Assembly: GCA_019095985.1 (NCBI GenBank)
Contig: CM032666.1
Coordinates: 42,638,524-42,702,523 of the forward strand
Length of the DNA stretch: 64,000 nucleotides
Source of the DNA: Streblospio benedicti
Taxonomy: Eukaryota > Annelida > Polychaeta > Spionida > Spionidae
Direction of reading: 5' to 3'
The notes beneath the pieces were generated by a model, which worked only from the letters and a program-made list of their open reading frames with translations, was not told the DNA's origin and did no database searches. Below are positions 37,690-50,536 of this stretch, piece by piece. A program made the position numbers and the translations under genes. Numbering within the stretch: position 1 is the first letter of the stretch; each line of letters starts with the position of its first letter.

Positions 37690-38280
37690 TTACCCCATAG
37701 AACCTCTACATGTCACATCGTTTGAGCGAGGGTGGTCAAATTTGGCATGCTAGTTGTAAATGGTGACCAAAAGAACCCTATTTCACATAGGCTCTAACGG
37801 TCCACATTTGTTTTTTTTCCAGATCATTATTAGGTCCATGGGCCTCAGCATCATGGGAGCGGGAGGGGTAGGGGGCATATAATGGTCTACAACTATGGTT
37901 TACAAACACTATACCATACAGTAATACACATGATTTGGTCCATGTTAGATGGTTACCCATCTACAAGGCATATCGTTTGAGCTAAGATACTCAAATTTGG
38001 TTTGTCAGTTGAAAATGGTGTCTTCTTGGAGTCCATTTGACCCTATTTCACATGGACCAAACAGTCCATATTTGGGTCCATTCTGATCCAGTTTATCATA
38101 TGAAAATACATGTAGTCACCTTTCTGTGCCTATTCTAAATGGAACACACTGTAGTTTAGGATGGGGTCACATTTTGGTTTACTTGTTGAAGTTACCTCAT
38201 TGTTGGAACCTCTTACAAATACATGTAACTCTTGGGGGTCCATTTTTCATATGGACTAAAAAAAACTCCTTATTAGAGTG
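37690..38280 (+). repeat. Degenerate tandem repeat, about 250-bp unit
   Basis: Three weak copies follow one another. Each has a form of TCGTTTGAGC, TCAAATTTGG, GTTGAAAATGGTG and CCTATTTCACATGGAC. Non-coding. Confidence 0.5.
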
Positions 38281-40125
38281 GATTATGGGTTTAGGTTGGT
38301 TTCTGGCTTATAACCATTATACAGGTCACTCAATTTCAGTTTTCAAGGCTTTTTTGTAAATTGTTTTTGAAAATGTACTGTACATAAATAATATATTTGA
38401 GAGGTGGTTAGAAATGAAGTTATGAACATGCGGAATCACATAAAGAATGGCATATATAAACTGACAAATGAAAACACATCACACCTAACTAAAGGTTAGA
38501 TCATCACACCACTTTGATGAATCCCACAGTAAACTAGGGTGCCACATCATAGATTCATGAAACAATATGATTCTCATGGATTGAAATTCTGTTGAGATAT
38601 GGCATCTAGATATCTTAAAAGGGGACTATTTTTACTCCGTCTTCCCATTAAAAATTTTGCGTTCGATTTTTGCAGAACCCCCACTCCCATACCGAAGAGC
38701 TTGATCTAGTCTACCGCTCATCCTGCTTTACCAGTGGTACATTCACACATCGGATTCTGTTCATTTAAATTTTCAGAATCACAGAGATATGTGATTTGCT
38801 CTAAGGATTAGAATGACCACCGCTATGCCAACAGGAAATAATATGGTGACAGTTGAAAGTTGTGTAAATCTTTTAGATAAATTTGATAAATTTCTGGAGT
38901 AGGAGGGGGATGCCCCTAGCGATGCTACGCATCTTTGGCGCTCACAGGCCCAGCAATACATCAGAAGGGTCAGTGAAGATTTAAAAATACTGGCCCTTCT
39001 GGCCAATTTGGGCTACTTCCCAATTTTTGTCACTTTATTTTGTACCAAAGAAAAAATATCCCAGAATGTTTCAATCAGTTATCTGTAAGTTTAATAGAAC
39101 TAATCTTTAATCCCACTCAGTTTTCTCATATTGTTTTGTTAACTATTTCTTTCTAGTGCCATGTACTATTTCTAGCAATAAAACTAATAAACAAAAATGA
39201 AAATTGAAAAACAAAAACAAAAAACAAACAAAAAAACAATGGAATTCTAATAAGAAAAGTTTTAGCGTGCACAAAAAATCTTAGACCCACTAAAAAAAAT
39301 AGAATATATTACAAACTTGAGTGGAACAATTTTCCTCCCTTATCTATTGGCAAGCATGACAAAATGTACATGTACAATTGTACATGTACAATGTGTAAAT
39401 CACTGTCGGGTTTGGCTAAAATATAATCACTTGTATTTTCAACCACCAGGGCATAGGAGCATAAGATGTGATGTGCCTTGACTTAGATTTTATGTGGCTA
39501 GGACACCAGGGCACAGCTAATGTCACTCCCCTGATTGTGACTATCCATATGGCTAGATGGTCCCTGATTTACCGATATAGTAAGCACACCCTTACAACTA
39601 GAGTTCTCAACACCGGTATGTATATTAATAGTGAATAATTGGCGAGTATCATATTTGGTTCCATTGTGGTTGTTATTTGATCGAACTGAAAACACTGGTT
39701 TGTCACAACTAGTTTAAATCATAGGTTGCAGACAATAGAATGACATTTTTTTTTGTCGGATACTGGACAGGATAGGTGAGGAGCACCTTTTCGCCATCTG
39801 CAGCCCCCCGTCTTCCTCTCTTGATCTGCCATTGACACCTGCTTCAACCTTTCCATTTCTTCTATTTAGAAGCTATGCTAATGTTAGTAAAAGATCTGTA
39901 GTTAGACATAATCATGTGCTTTAGTTCTTAGACATTTAACATTGAGAGAAATGCGTCAATTAAACATCACGCATAGAGATAATGCTTAATACCCCGGGTA
40001 CAAGTATAAATTGGTATAATATATTTAATACAACTAATGTATTAGAAGACTTCCACCCATTGAAATAGGGCCAAAACTAAAAATGTGATAATTTAGAAAA
40101 AGCTATAGCTAAAACAAAAACAGCC
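38281..40125. other. Intron sequence with a perfect palindrome
   Basis: Mostly AT-rich. A perfect 26-bp palindrome made of TGTACATGTACA units lies at 39365-39390. Around 38770-39010 the + strand has coding-like text (CVNLLDKFDKFLE, then RSQAQQYIRRVSEDLKILAL) broken by a stop, perhaps an old transposon protein. No SYCP1 exon was identified. Confidence 0.35.
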
Positions 40126-42565
40126 TTAACCCTTTGTGAACGGATGCGCCCTTGAAGACGCATAACCTTCTGTGCCGGCGTACGGGAAATGAAATCACAA
40201 AATAAAAACACTGACGAACAATGGTTTTTGACAGTGTGACGCCCAAGACAAAAACTTTTTCTGGAGCCACGAAAAATGCTTATTTCTCTACATTAATTCA
40301 TGTGTGCATTCAGAATCGTATATGCTTTCTTATTTTTAGGCCATGGTAAGAGTATTATGGGTTTTTTTTTCTAGATTTTGTTCGTAACATTGAGCTTGTC
40401 TTGCTCTCGGTTCGAAATGACAGCTTGGGGCCACGGATATGAGAAAAATCATACTTGTCCATAGGCCGGGTATCCTGAAAAATATACCCGTCCTAACAAA
40501 GATTTACACGTCTAAATCAACAAACTCCATGTAAATGCAATTGAAACTGATGTCTGGTGTGATGGAGAATACACGTCCATAGGACATGGAAGTTACCAGA
40601 ACAGGAACTGCCGTTACAACCAGACTAAACTCAACTGGATTATGGAGCGAGCGATGATACAAGCTGTCCCAATGTTATGCTTATGGGAGAAATTGCGCAA
40701 TACATTTTGAACGCACACAGCTCAATAAAACTTAAGACTTCAGCAATCTCACTTACATACATCACAGATAATATATTTTCCTTTTTCGATAGTAAAATTA
40801 ACTATAAACTATCACATTTAGTATATTTAATTAAGTTGAAACAGTGAAATCTTTGCATGAACATAAAAAGTCTACTGACAATATCAGCAGGCGACGACAG
40901 GTAAAAACACCACACATATATACTGGGTCATATCTCTCTTATACATTGTCGTATTAATATATAATTTTGATGGAAATAATCTGCAGTAAGATGCGATTCC
41001 ATTCATATATATAAGTCTATGTAATTGTTTCAACTAAATAGTTTAATTTGACCATTAATCACATCCATTGTCACTTCTATCACCCAGCGTTCGGCGTTTG
41101 CTGTCGTATGTATTGCCTATTACTCGATTTTGTCCAAATCGAACTCGTTGCTATATATTTCATTATTTATTATGATGAAAATAAGAAACTAGACAGTCTT
41201 CAAAATGTGTACTGTTAATATGAAAACGTTCGGATGAAAATCATATAAGCTACTAAAGGATTATTGTTCTATGTCAACTCCGAATCGACTGACTAGACTC
41301 ACGCCATTTTCTGGTGGGACGCACGACATGTTGGTTAGCATGATCCAGTGATCGCTACATTCGCGTAAAGTACCAATTTAAATAACGTCTCGCTGAAGAA
41401 CTTCCGAGCGCTATAGGACAAGTAACGCAATATTTTTACCCGTCCAGACAACACAGATACCCGTCTTGGACGATAGGACGGGTACTTATCTGTGGCCCTG
41501 CAGCTTGGAGTTCACAATTTTAAAGACGTTTTTCTGTCACTTCCCGCCATCGTACAATAATGCCATTGCATCAGGCAATCATAAACAGCATAAATAAAAC
41601 AAAAATATATATCATAAAGCTCACGCTCAATGATATCCAATACGGAACAAGCTTCACAACTTTAATTTCATATTTTGACATTCATTTTTCGTCCAAAAAA
41701 CGTCTGAAGGCTTGGTACATTTTAGGTTGGATTACACGATGTTACACGATGCAGACGTAACTGTACTTCGGTATATCCTTATAAAATCGGTTTATGTGGT
41801 ATCCGCTGTGTGAATTCATGTTGGTTAGCATATTATATCCTCGAAAATCAATTATTTACAAAATTATTAAACTTTCCATTGAATTCTTGACCCAACAGCC
41901 ATTGCAATCTGCAGCAAATAGTGGCATGCGCTCTCATTGGCTAAAATTAAATGCGGCTGTCAATCATAGACACGTGGGCGGCACTTTAGCCTTTATCAAA
42001 CGCGCACCGTTTCGCAACATCGAATATAACATTGTTGACGATCTAGACTAAATGTTTAGCAACAATAAAAAAAGACTTGATGATGTATTCTGCACACAAA
42101 TCCCTTGTTATCATGGCTGTTATCTGGTATTTCTTGACGTTTATTTACTAATCGACGTCATTAAAAAATCAAACCTCACTTGTTCTCACCAGAGAGCGCG
42201 GGCTTTCCCGATTCCAATGGTATATAATTTGTCAGGGTGAATATCGTAGAAATATGAGTATTGTGGGTCCGATTTACGTGTCTTAAATGGCTGTTAGATG
42301 CGTAATTAATTTTTCTCCCAATGGATAATCAAATAATAGTAATTTGATTCTTATTTGCCACAAAATTTAGATCAGAATGTGTTGTTTATGCTCTTTCAGT
42401 TCTCGAGTATTATTATGGGGTCAAGGTCGCCAGAATTTCTCTATGAAAAGATGCTTTGATTTCTTGTCCTTTTTTGCCAGAATTGCGCAGTTATATGCGT
42501 CTTTGAGGGCGCTCCCGGCGGCTAGGTAATATTGCATTTCACATGGGCCGTCAACAAAGGGTTAA
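40126..42565. mobile_element. TTAA-flanked element, piggyBac-like, containing a nested hAT
   Basis: Begins TTAACCCTTTGTGAACGG and ends CAACAAAGGGTTAA. Inside the left end is GATGCGCCCTTGAAGACGCAT, an imperfect hairpin; near the right end is ATGCGTCTTTGAGGGCGC. The start closely matches 11196-11285. It has ORFs of 85 and 62 codons (41794-42240) that I do not recognise. A hAT element occupies 40429-41500. Confidence 0.65.
40429..41500. mobile_element. Non-autonomous hAT element nested in a TTAA element
   Basis: CAGCTTGG flanks both ends exactly (40421-40428 and 41501-41508), an 8-bp hAT duplication. The ends read GGCCACGGATA and TATCTGTGGCCC, and both subterminal regions contain TACCCGTC-type words. 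No transposase in 1072 bp. Confidence 0.8.
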
Positions 42566-43931
42566 AATGTACACAAAATGATTTTGAGCAAATTGTGTAC
42601 GTTCCGTATTCTCATGCATGCAAGCAAATGCAGTTCTAATACAAAAAAAAAATCCGTATCCAAGGCATTTGGCAGAGTTTGGCATGAAGGGGTCTATATA
42701 ATCATAATCAATCTTCTATAATGATACAATAATGTATTATGTTTGTATGTATTGTTTATGATGTATGTTTTGTATTTTGAAGTTAATGTGGGTATAAAAG
42801 CATTAAAAATATTTCAAAAAATTGATATTTGTGGTGTGGGGAATCAATGATGATTAGTTGTCGACATCGCCAGCTGCCATTTTGTCTATATTAGACTATA
42901 TTAGACTATTATATTTGTCTATATTAGACTATATTTCCCATACTACACTACTCATTTATAAAAAAAAATTAAAAATTTAAGGAGTTATATTCACACTAAA
43001 GAAAGCAGGTGTCTGTGTACCACTCTTTCAGTGGTTCATTATCTGTCTGATGATTATCAATCTGTTATAATTAGCGATACAAAACCTGAATATGGCTGAA
43101 TTAGAGCTGGAGTACCTCAAGGCCCTCTTTTATTCTTGATACAAACGTATTTCTTTTGGCTGTTTCCTGATAACGTGTTGGTGAGCAGACGACAAAACGC
43201 GTGTCGCATGAATTGAAATGATTTCAATCCATGCGACAAGCATTTTGTCGTCTGAGAACACGCCGACCCTCTAAACGGACTGTCGCGTGGATTGCTTACA
43301 TATAAAAACCATTAACATGTTTCCTGACCACGAGTTCTGTCGCTCGTCAGTTCAAATAATTGATAATAAAGCACACGTCTGATACTACATTTGATAGAAT
43401 GTGTACAAGTCAATCAATAATATGACAAAACGTGGCGACACTACGATATCGTAGCATGCCACCATAAGTATACGGTTCTGCATTACAAGGATGTACGCTG
43501 AGCGACAAAACGTGCCGTGATGAAACATGCAAAATGCGAGCCACCCCACCCCGCCTGCACCTGGCGACAAACGCCAATGCGTGCCGCATCTTCAGGGATA
43601 CGTAGGCTTAATCAAATGTAATGTTTGATCAATGTCAGCTGATCAATGTGTTGCTAAAATGAACTTGCACAATTTTGATGATGTAATTAATTTCATGGAT
43701 TATTTCTTAAATTAGGTGAAACAGAGAAAACTGAGGTTGAAGTATCAAAGAAAAGGAGCAGATTGGCGGAGCTCTGGTAGGTTGTTTATTATTCTGGCTT
43801 TGTCTTCATATTTTTTCTTATGCATTAAAAAATATTGTATGTATCAAGTAAGTGGCACTTGGTCGCATATTATGATTAAAATATCTATCTTACCACTGGG
43901 TTTTATATTCGAAAGTCAATATAAATTTTTT
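42530..43931 (+). repeat. Left copy of a 1.4-kb duplication at the assembly gap
   Basis: This segment matches 44032-45425 nearly base for base in the same orientation, differing mostly by one-base length changes in short runs plus scattered substitutions. It ends exactly at the N run. Confidence 0.9.
43716..43776 (+). pseudogene. SYCP1: Duplicate copy of the SYCP1 exon at 45215, out of frame
   Basis: The same acceptor, exon and GTAGGT donor appear, but three one-base gains and one loss destroy the frame. All changes are in short runs, which suggests poor sequence quality rather than decay. Confidence 0.7.
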
Positions 43932-44031
43932 NNNNNNNNNNNNNNNNNNNNNNNNNNNNNNNNNNNNNNNNNNNNNNNNNNNNNNNNNNNNNNNNNNNNN
44001 NNNNNNNNNNNNNNNNNNNNNNNNNNNNNNN
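43932..44031. other. Assembly gap of exactly 100 N
   Basis: One hundred Ns, the conventional placeholder for a gap of unknown length. Both flanks are the same sequence. Confidence 0.98.
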
Positions 44032-45425
44032 TATTGCATTTCACATGGGCCTTAAACAAAGGGTTAAAATGTGCACACAAAATGATTTTGAGCAAATTGT
44101 GTACGTTCCTTGTATTCATGCATGCAAGCGCAGTTCTAAAAAAAAAAATCCAGATTCAAGGCATTTGGCAGAGTTTGGCATGAAGGGTCTATAATCATAA
44201 TCAATCTTCTATAATGATACAATAATGTATTATGTTTGTATGTATTGTTTATGATGTATGTTTTGTATTTTGAAGTTAATGGGTATAAAAGCATTAAAAA
44301 ATATTTCAAAAAATTGATATTTGTGGTGTGGGGAATCAATGATGATTAGTTGCTTCCATATCGCCAGCTGCCATTTTGTCTATATTAGACTATATTAGAC
44401 TATTATATTTGTTCATATTAGACTATATTTCCCATACTACACTACTCATTTATAAAAAATTTAAAAATTTAAGGAGTTATATTCACACTAAAGAAAGCAG
44501 GTGTCTGTGTACCACTCTTTCAGTGGTTCATTATCTGTCTGATGATTATCAATCTGTTATAATTAGCGATACAAAACCTGAATATGGCTGAATTAGAGCT
44601 GGAGTACCTCAAGGCCCTCTTTTATTCTTGATACAAACGTATTTCTTTTGGCTGTTTCCTGATAACGTGTTGGTGAGCAGACGACAAAACGCGTGTCGCA
44701 TGAATTGAAATGATTTCAATCCATGCGACAAGCATTTTGTCGTCTGAGAACACGCCGACCCTCTAAACGGACTGTCGCGTGGATTGCTTACATATAAAAA
44801 CCATTAACATGTTTCCTGACCACGAGTTCTGTCGCTCGTCAGTTCAAATAATTGATAATAAAGCACACGTCTGATACTACATTTGATAGAATGTGTACAA
44901 GTCAATCAATAATATGACAAAACGTAGCGTCACTACGATATACGTAGCATGCCACCATAGAAGTGTACGGTTCTGCATTATAAGGATGTACGCTGAGCGA
45001 CAAAACGTGCCGTGAGGAAACATGCAAAATGCGAGCCACCCCCACCCCGCCTGCACCTAGCGACAAACGCCAATGCGTGCCGCATCTTCAGGATACGTAG
45101 GCTTAATCAAATGTAATGTTTGATCAATGTCAGCTGATCAATGTGTTGCTAAAATGAACTTGCACAATAATTTTGATGATGTAATTAATTTCATGGATTA
45201 TTTCTTAAATTAAGGTGAAACAGAGAAAACTGAGTTGAAGTATCAAGAAAAGGAGCAGATTGCGGAGCTCTTGGTAGGTTGTTTATTCTGGCTTTGTCTT
45301 CATATTTTTTTTCTTATGCATTAAAAATATTGTATGTATCAAGTAAGTGGCACTTGGTCGCATATTATGATTAAAATATCTATCTTACCACTGAGTTTAT
45401 ATTCGAAAGTCAATATAAATTTTTG
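44032..45425 (+). repeat. Right copy of the 1.4-kb duplication
   Basis: Starts immediately after the gap at the equivalent of 42530 and carries the in-frame SYCP1 exon. Confidence 0.9.
45215..45273 (+). CDS. SYCP1: SYCP1 exon (labelled exon 5)
   Basis: Acceptor TTAAATTAAG, donor TTG|GTAGGT, 59 bp; it needs one base from the previous exon and ends in phase 0. It encodes ETEKTELKYQEKEQIAELL, similar to the human segment EYKKEINDKEKQVSLLL. A second, error-laden copy lies at 43716-43776 on the other side of the assembly gap. Confidence 0.75.
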
Positions 45426-45451
45426 TTTTTGTCATATAATTAATTAAAAAC

Positions 45452-45681
<230 letters not shown>

Positions 45682-46270
45682 TCAGCCTGTCACGCCACTG
45701 CTGGCGGGTGGCCTCCACAGATCTTTCCACTCCTTTCGATTTCTGGCCACTTGCATCCACCCGCTGCCTCCTCTCTCTTCAATGTCATCTCTCCAGCGAC
45801 GTTTTGGCCTTCCCTTTGTTCTTTTCCCATTACGTGGTGTCCATTCTGTGAGCTTTCTTGCCCATTTACTTGGGCTCATTCTGGCAAGGTGTCCTGCCCA
45901 CTGGCCTTTGCTCTTTTCTGCTTTCTCGATGATGTCATCCACCCTTGTTCTTTCCCTTATCTCTTGATTTCTGATCTTATCTTTTCTCGTGACTCCAAGC
46001 ATTGCTCTTTCCATGCTTCTTTGTGTTACAGCCAGTTTTTCTTTTTGTCGTTTTGTTAGGGACCATGTCTCTGCTCCATATGTCATTGCTGGCAGTATAA
46101 CGGAGTCCATGATCTTTTCTTGAGACATATAGGCATCTTCTGATCTTTCAGGAAAGTGCTGTACTGTCCAAATCGCTTCCATCCAGCAGTGATTCTATCG
46201 TCGATTTCACTAGCCATCTCATTTCCTGGTGTTAAGAGCCTTCCTAAGTACTTGTACTCTTCGATTAAAA
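45682..46270 (-). mobile_element. RTE-type LINE fragment, 3' end
   Basis: The minus strand encodes the C-terminal region of an endonuclease/reverse transcriptase: EYKYLGRLLTPGNEMASEID, ILPAMTYGAETWSLTKRQ, QRSMERAMLGVTRKDKIR, GQWAGHLARM and KGRPKRRWRDDI. These motifs are characteristic of RTE-like elements. The frame changes once near 46120. The RT core and the endonuclease are missing. Confidence 0.85.
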
Positions 46271-47547
46271 ACTATGATATAATAATAATAAAATCAATTT
46301 CCGCGATATTATTATTTTGTTTGAGGATATGTAAATATTCGTAAGCGATTTGACATTAATATTGTACCATTATAATAATAATATCCTGCAAATAATAAAT
46401 ATGGACAGTTTTCTCAGGAACTGTTTTACCACAGCAAACATTTTTACTAAAAGATGGTAGTGCATTATACTGAATAGTTCAAAGACCAATAGCAAACTAC
46501 TGGAGCGCGATGCTGATGAAATTATAATCCCTCCAAGCACACTATTCGTAGCAATACCAGTACATTGGGGTCCAAAAATATGTGCAGTGTTCACGGAACT
46601 TTTATTTCTCAATGTTTCCGGTGGAGTAAAATATCATTTGAAAGGTCTTGCAACATTCTTTTCAAAACTGTTTTCAAATATTTTTTTGCTCAAATAGTTT
46701 TTGAGTTAATAGCAAAAACAGTATTCGCGTAGTAAATATTTGCAGTTGTAATCCCGGTCAAACCTCTCAGTTTCTACAAACAGTATGCTGCTTTTCCTTT
46801 ATTGTGTGAAATAGTTTGATTATCAGTACAATGCTAATGTTTCTACAAACAGTATGCTGCATTTCCTTAATTATGTGAAATAGTCTGATTTGATTTTATA
46901 TTTAATATTATTGTTCTTATATTTCTTTTTTAGTGCTAGGTAATTATCAAAATAGAATAAAACTAATCAATCAAAATGTAATCTAAACTGAGAATTTAAT
47001 TAAAAACCGCCACAGCACAATAGCTTTTGAGTTATGAGCAAAAACAATAATTGCGTAAGTGAAAAAGCAAATGAACTAGATCTATCCCGTTATTCGTTAT
47101 TAAAAAACCACAGTAACCACGCAATTAGCTCGCAATACTTTAATACTTCAATACTTTAACATCAATATGACAGACCAACACAGTGGGGGTGGGGTGTGTG
47201 TGTGTGTGTGTGGGGGGGGGGATAGAGTCTAATCCCACTTCAATATTAAGGGCTTAACTAAATAATATGCTGGTAATAGGAGTTCGTCACTGTAAGGTAC
47301 TGAAGTTAACTGTTTGTATCAGTATCTATCTATTTTGCTGATTATATGTGGGTTTTGAAAAGGAACCTGTAGGTTTGAAACTAGTAATAAAACATTTTTT
47401 GGATTACATTTGTTTAAAATTTTTTTGAATACTTTAATTGCATGGTAAGACTGATTGAAGCAACATGAGACCACATGCTATATACCGTATAAACTCTATT
47501 TTAAGTAATGGCAATGACTGATCCCTTTAATATCCCTCCCCCAGCTA
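46271..47547. other. Intron sequence with a local duplication and GT repeat
   Basis: A segment starting TTTCTACAAACAGTATGCTG occurs at about 46769 and again at 46840, a direct repeat of about 70 bp. A GT/G-rich run lies at about 47185-47221. No gene recognised. Confidence 0.4.
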
Positions 47548-48499
47548 CAGATGTGAACTTCCGTTTTTTTCCCGTATTTTTACGATTTCTGACCCCTGAA
47601 AATTCATTACGTCCGGGACATGGGTTTATTACGGGATTTTACTAGGTTCAGAGAAATATGTATAACTTGTACTTTTTTCTAAAATACTGATGTTTTTTGC
47701 TCACAAATGGGCACAGCCATTATTAAATGTACTCGATTGAACTACGCATCGTGTAAACAAGGCTCTCCATGGCTCGCAAAAATGTACTCGATTTAAATGA
47801 CGTGTTGACAGCTTTAGTCTCGATCAGCGAGGCCCAGTTTGTGCGTGCTGTCGCTTATGCGGCAGGCAGCCTTGATGAACGAGACTAAACAGTTTCTGCT
47901 GGTTGTCATAATATGTGCACAACGCACCTGCACCTGCAACACGACCTGTGAACGGTATATGAAAGTGAAACTGATAAGAAATATTTAAAATTAATGAATT
48001 TGTGCTTTCACCAGTAACGTAATGGTGCAAAAATACAGGGACATGTATTCAAGAAAATACAATGATATTACTGCATCGAAAAAGATTGTGAATCACGCCC
48101 GATATGGTGCAAATTCATGGTTCACACAAGACACAAGGGCATTAGTATTGTTGTACAATACATCCCTGCTTCCGAGGTAATGTGCATTTTGCACATCCCG
48201 TGTGCTCTTCCACCAGATGCTTGTTTAATCTAAATATTATTACTTTATCAATTCTTGTTGGATTTTGGTGATCTTTTTTTTAATTGATTCCCGTGATATC
48301 TAGATTTTTTTACAATTTTTTTTTTCATTTCACCCCAGAGTAGTTTACAATAATTGCCCTTATTATTGTTTTTTATAAGTAGAAGAACATTAAGATTTTA
48401 TCAAGATTTTTTGTATTTATTATTAAGATTTTTGCTTGAAAATTAAGATTTTTCATGGCTGTGATTAAGATTTTCAACGCTGACGGGTTCACATCTCTG
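47548..48499. mobile_element. Non-autonomous hAT element
   Basis: The ends include GATGTGAAC and GTTCACATC, with CAG/CTG at the outer edges. The interior (about 47670-48110) is strongly similar to 52240-52670, for example ACGCATCGTGTAAACA and GTCTCGATCAGCGA. No transposase was seen. The target duplication is unclear. The element interrupts the minisatellite whose main part lies at 49291-49915. Confidence 0.65.
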
Positions 48500-49290
48500 A
48501 GTTTAGACACTCGCTACTCGCCACAGGCAAGTGTAAATTCCCACAAGCAAGTATGACTTCAAAGCTATTCGCCAGGACTAGCGAGTGTAATTTTTGATCT
48601 TTTTATCTTTTTATGAGTTTTTTCACACAAAATTACTTGATATTGATTGATTGAGGTTGTGTTATTGTTTGTACATGGTTGCGGCCATTTTTAAATGTAC
48701 ACCGGTGTTGTGTCTTTAACTGGTCCGTTTGTCGTAGGAGCTCTAATCGGCGCGACCATGTTACACAATAAGATGCATTAACTATGGGCGCAAACTTACT
48801 TTCGTTTTCTCGTTGCGCTGGCTCACCATTTGAACTACTGAGCATGCGAATTGACGCCTGGAAACTTGCGTCTGTATATTTTTCTCATTGCAAAATAAGT
48901 AAGTTATTTCTATTTTCTGGCAAGCATTCGTAATAGATTGATTGAATAATGTTACTAATAGATCATACATCGCTATATTTGAGAATAACAATCAACAAAT
49001 GCGATGTTCAATCAATTTGACACCGAGAATCATGGCAACACATCAGATCTAGTATACACGTGATTGAACTTTCTTTCATAATAAACCATATGTAATGACA
49101 TATATGCCCAGGAAATTTACGTTCGGTGAAATTACCGGTACTGTGCCTACAAGTGTTTATTCATACCATCATTTATAATAAGAGTCATTAAATTCGACAA
49201 CATTTTTGTCGAGTGTGAATTCAGTATGGCGAGTGTAAATTGAAAGTCACTCGCCACACTTGGCGAGTCCTAATCTAGCCGAGTCACATA
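48500..49290 (-). mobile_element. Non-autonomous hAT-like element (core copy C)
   Basis: Both ends carry ACTCGC/GCGAGT words in inverted orientation (ACACTCGCTACTCGCC; GGCGAGTCCTAATCTAGCCG). The core (about 48720-49130) is an inverted copy of that in 36590-37010. Exact borders are uncertain by about ten bases. Confidence 0.55.
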
Positions 49291-49915
49291 CCCTGAGATT
49301 AAATGTCCATTCATCCCTGCCCTTCCTTCCACCCCCACCCCCTCTTCTCTCCCCAACCCTCCCTACCCCATCCCCATCTAAACAGCTCCATAATTAATGC
49401 ACCCTCTTCCTGCAGCTGCTCTGGTTTAAACGGATGAGATCAAAAACATATTAAATGCTCCTCCCTTCCAATTCTTTCCCATCTCCCACATCTCTCACAC
49501 CAGCTCCCGTCACTATACAGGTCTGGGAAAGATTAAATACACCTCAATCACCTTCTTCCCACAGTCATATGTGACAGCCATACACACACTACATGCATGT
49601 GTGTGGAAATACTTGATCCCTCTAATATCCCTTCCTCCAGCTACTCCTACCCGTGATAAACACGTGCAGACCATTAAATGTGCATCTCAATCACCCCCTT
49701 TCTGCTGCCGTGCGGGTTGAAATTGATGAGATCTGGAACAGATTAAATGTTCCTCCCTGGCTCACCACCAACCATACCCTTACCCCATATGGACACCAGC
49801 CATGTCCGCCATGTACACACACACCCTTTCTGCCAACTCCCCTCCTCAAAACAGGTCCGCAGCAAATAAAATGCACCTCCATCACCATCACCACCATCAC
49901 CAGCTCCCTAGTTGT
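49291..49915 (+). repeat. Degenerate pyrimidine-rich minisatellite
   Basis: ATTAAATG-like words followed by CACCTC / CTCCTCCC recur irregularly, about every 55-140 bp (near 49298, 49448, 49531, 49672, 49749 and 49866). A related unit lies at 47515-47547, before the two hAT-like insertions. The 88- and 131-codon ORFs here are products of the repeat. Confidence 0.5.
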
Positions 49916-50536
49916 ATGACTGTACGCGTGGCGTGCAACGTAAGTTTGACATATACAAACGTTTAACGTATAACACAAAAAATCGCCTCTTCCTTTATAT
50001 ATATAGATTATGAAGTTATTCACTGAAGGATATTTCTCATATGGAGCACATTTTGTGATAATAGATATGGTTTGATGTTGTGTCACCGCTTTTCAACAAC
50101 ACAGAAAACACGTGGTCCCACTGTTCATATGGGGGGATGGTTTTGAACGACAAATAACTAGATTGTTGGACTATGTCATTTAAGCTTCAACATGGCAGCA
50201 ATGCATGAGGGGGATAGAACATAGATTATTGGGAAATAAATTAAAACTTCATACTCCATCTAGTTATCGTACAACGATAACATACTTTTGGTACTTTTTA
50301 CAAAGGTTTGTACGGGGGATACCATTGTTATTATAAAACTGACATCACAAATCTGACCTGTTTCCGAAGCTTTTGAGAAGCAAAGACGATATCGTTATAT
50401 TATTCTTTTAAAATGTCTTTTTTCTCGTTTAATATCAGAATACATTTAATAACATATATTGCATGATGTTCATAAAAACATCGATGGTATTGAACTGCCA
50501 AAAGTGACCCCTGACATTCATACTTGGAATTTACTA
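49916..50536. other. Intron sequence
   Basis: No gene or repeat recognised. Confidence 0.3.

Noticed and set aside
38777-38815. Possible missing SYCP1 exon: acceptor AAATTTTCAG followed by a frame reading ITEICDLL, similar to ATRHLCNLL of human SYCP1.
   Set aside because: The frame stops at once and no donor fits; the similarity is too short.
38779-39006. 75-codon minus-strand ORF with a hydrophobic end.
   Set aside because: The opposite strand looks more protein-like over the same stretch, and neither is recognisable.
43716-44183. 155-codon ORF running through the N gap.
   Set aside because: It contains unknown residues and joins the false copy of an exon to intron sequence.
49653-50086. 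88- and 131-codon ORFs.
   Set aside because: They lie in the pyrimidine-rich minisatellite and show no protein features.
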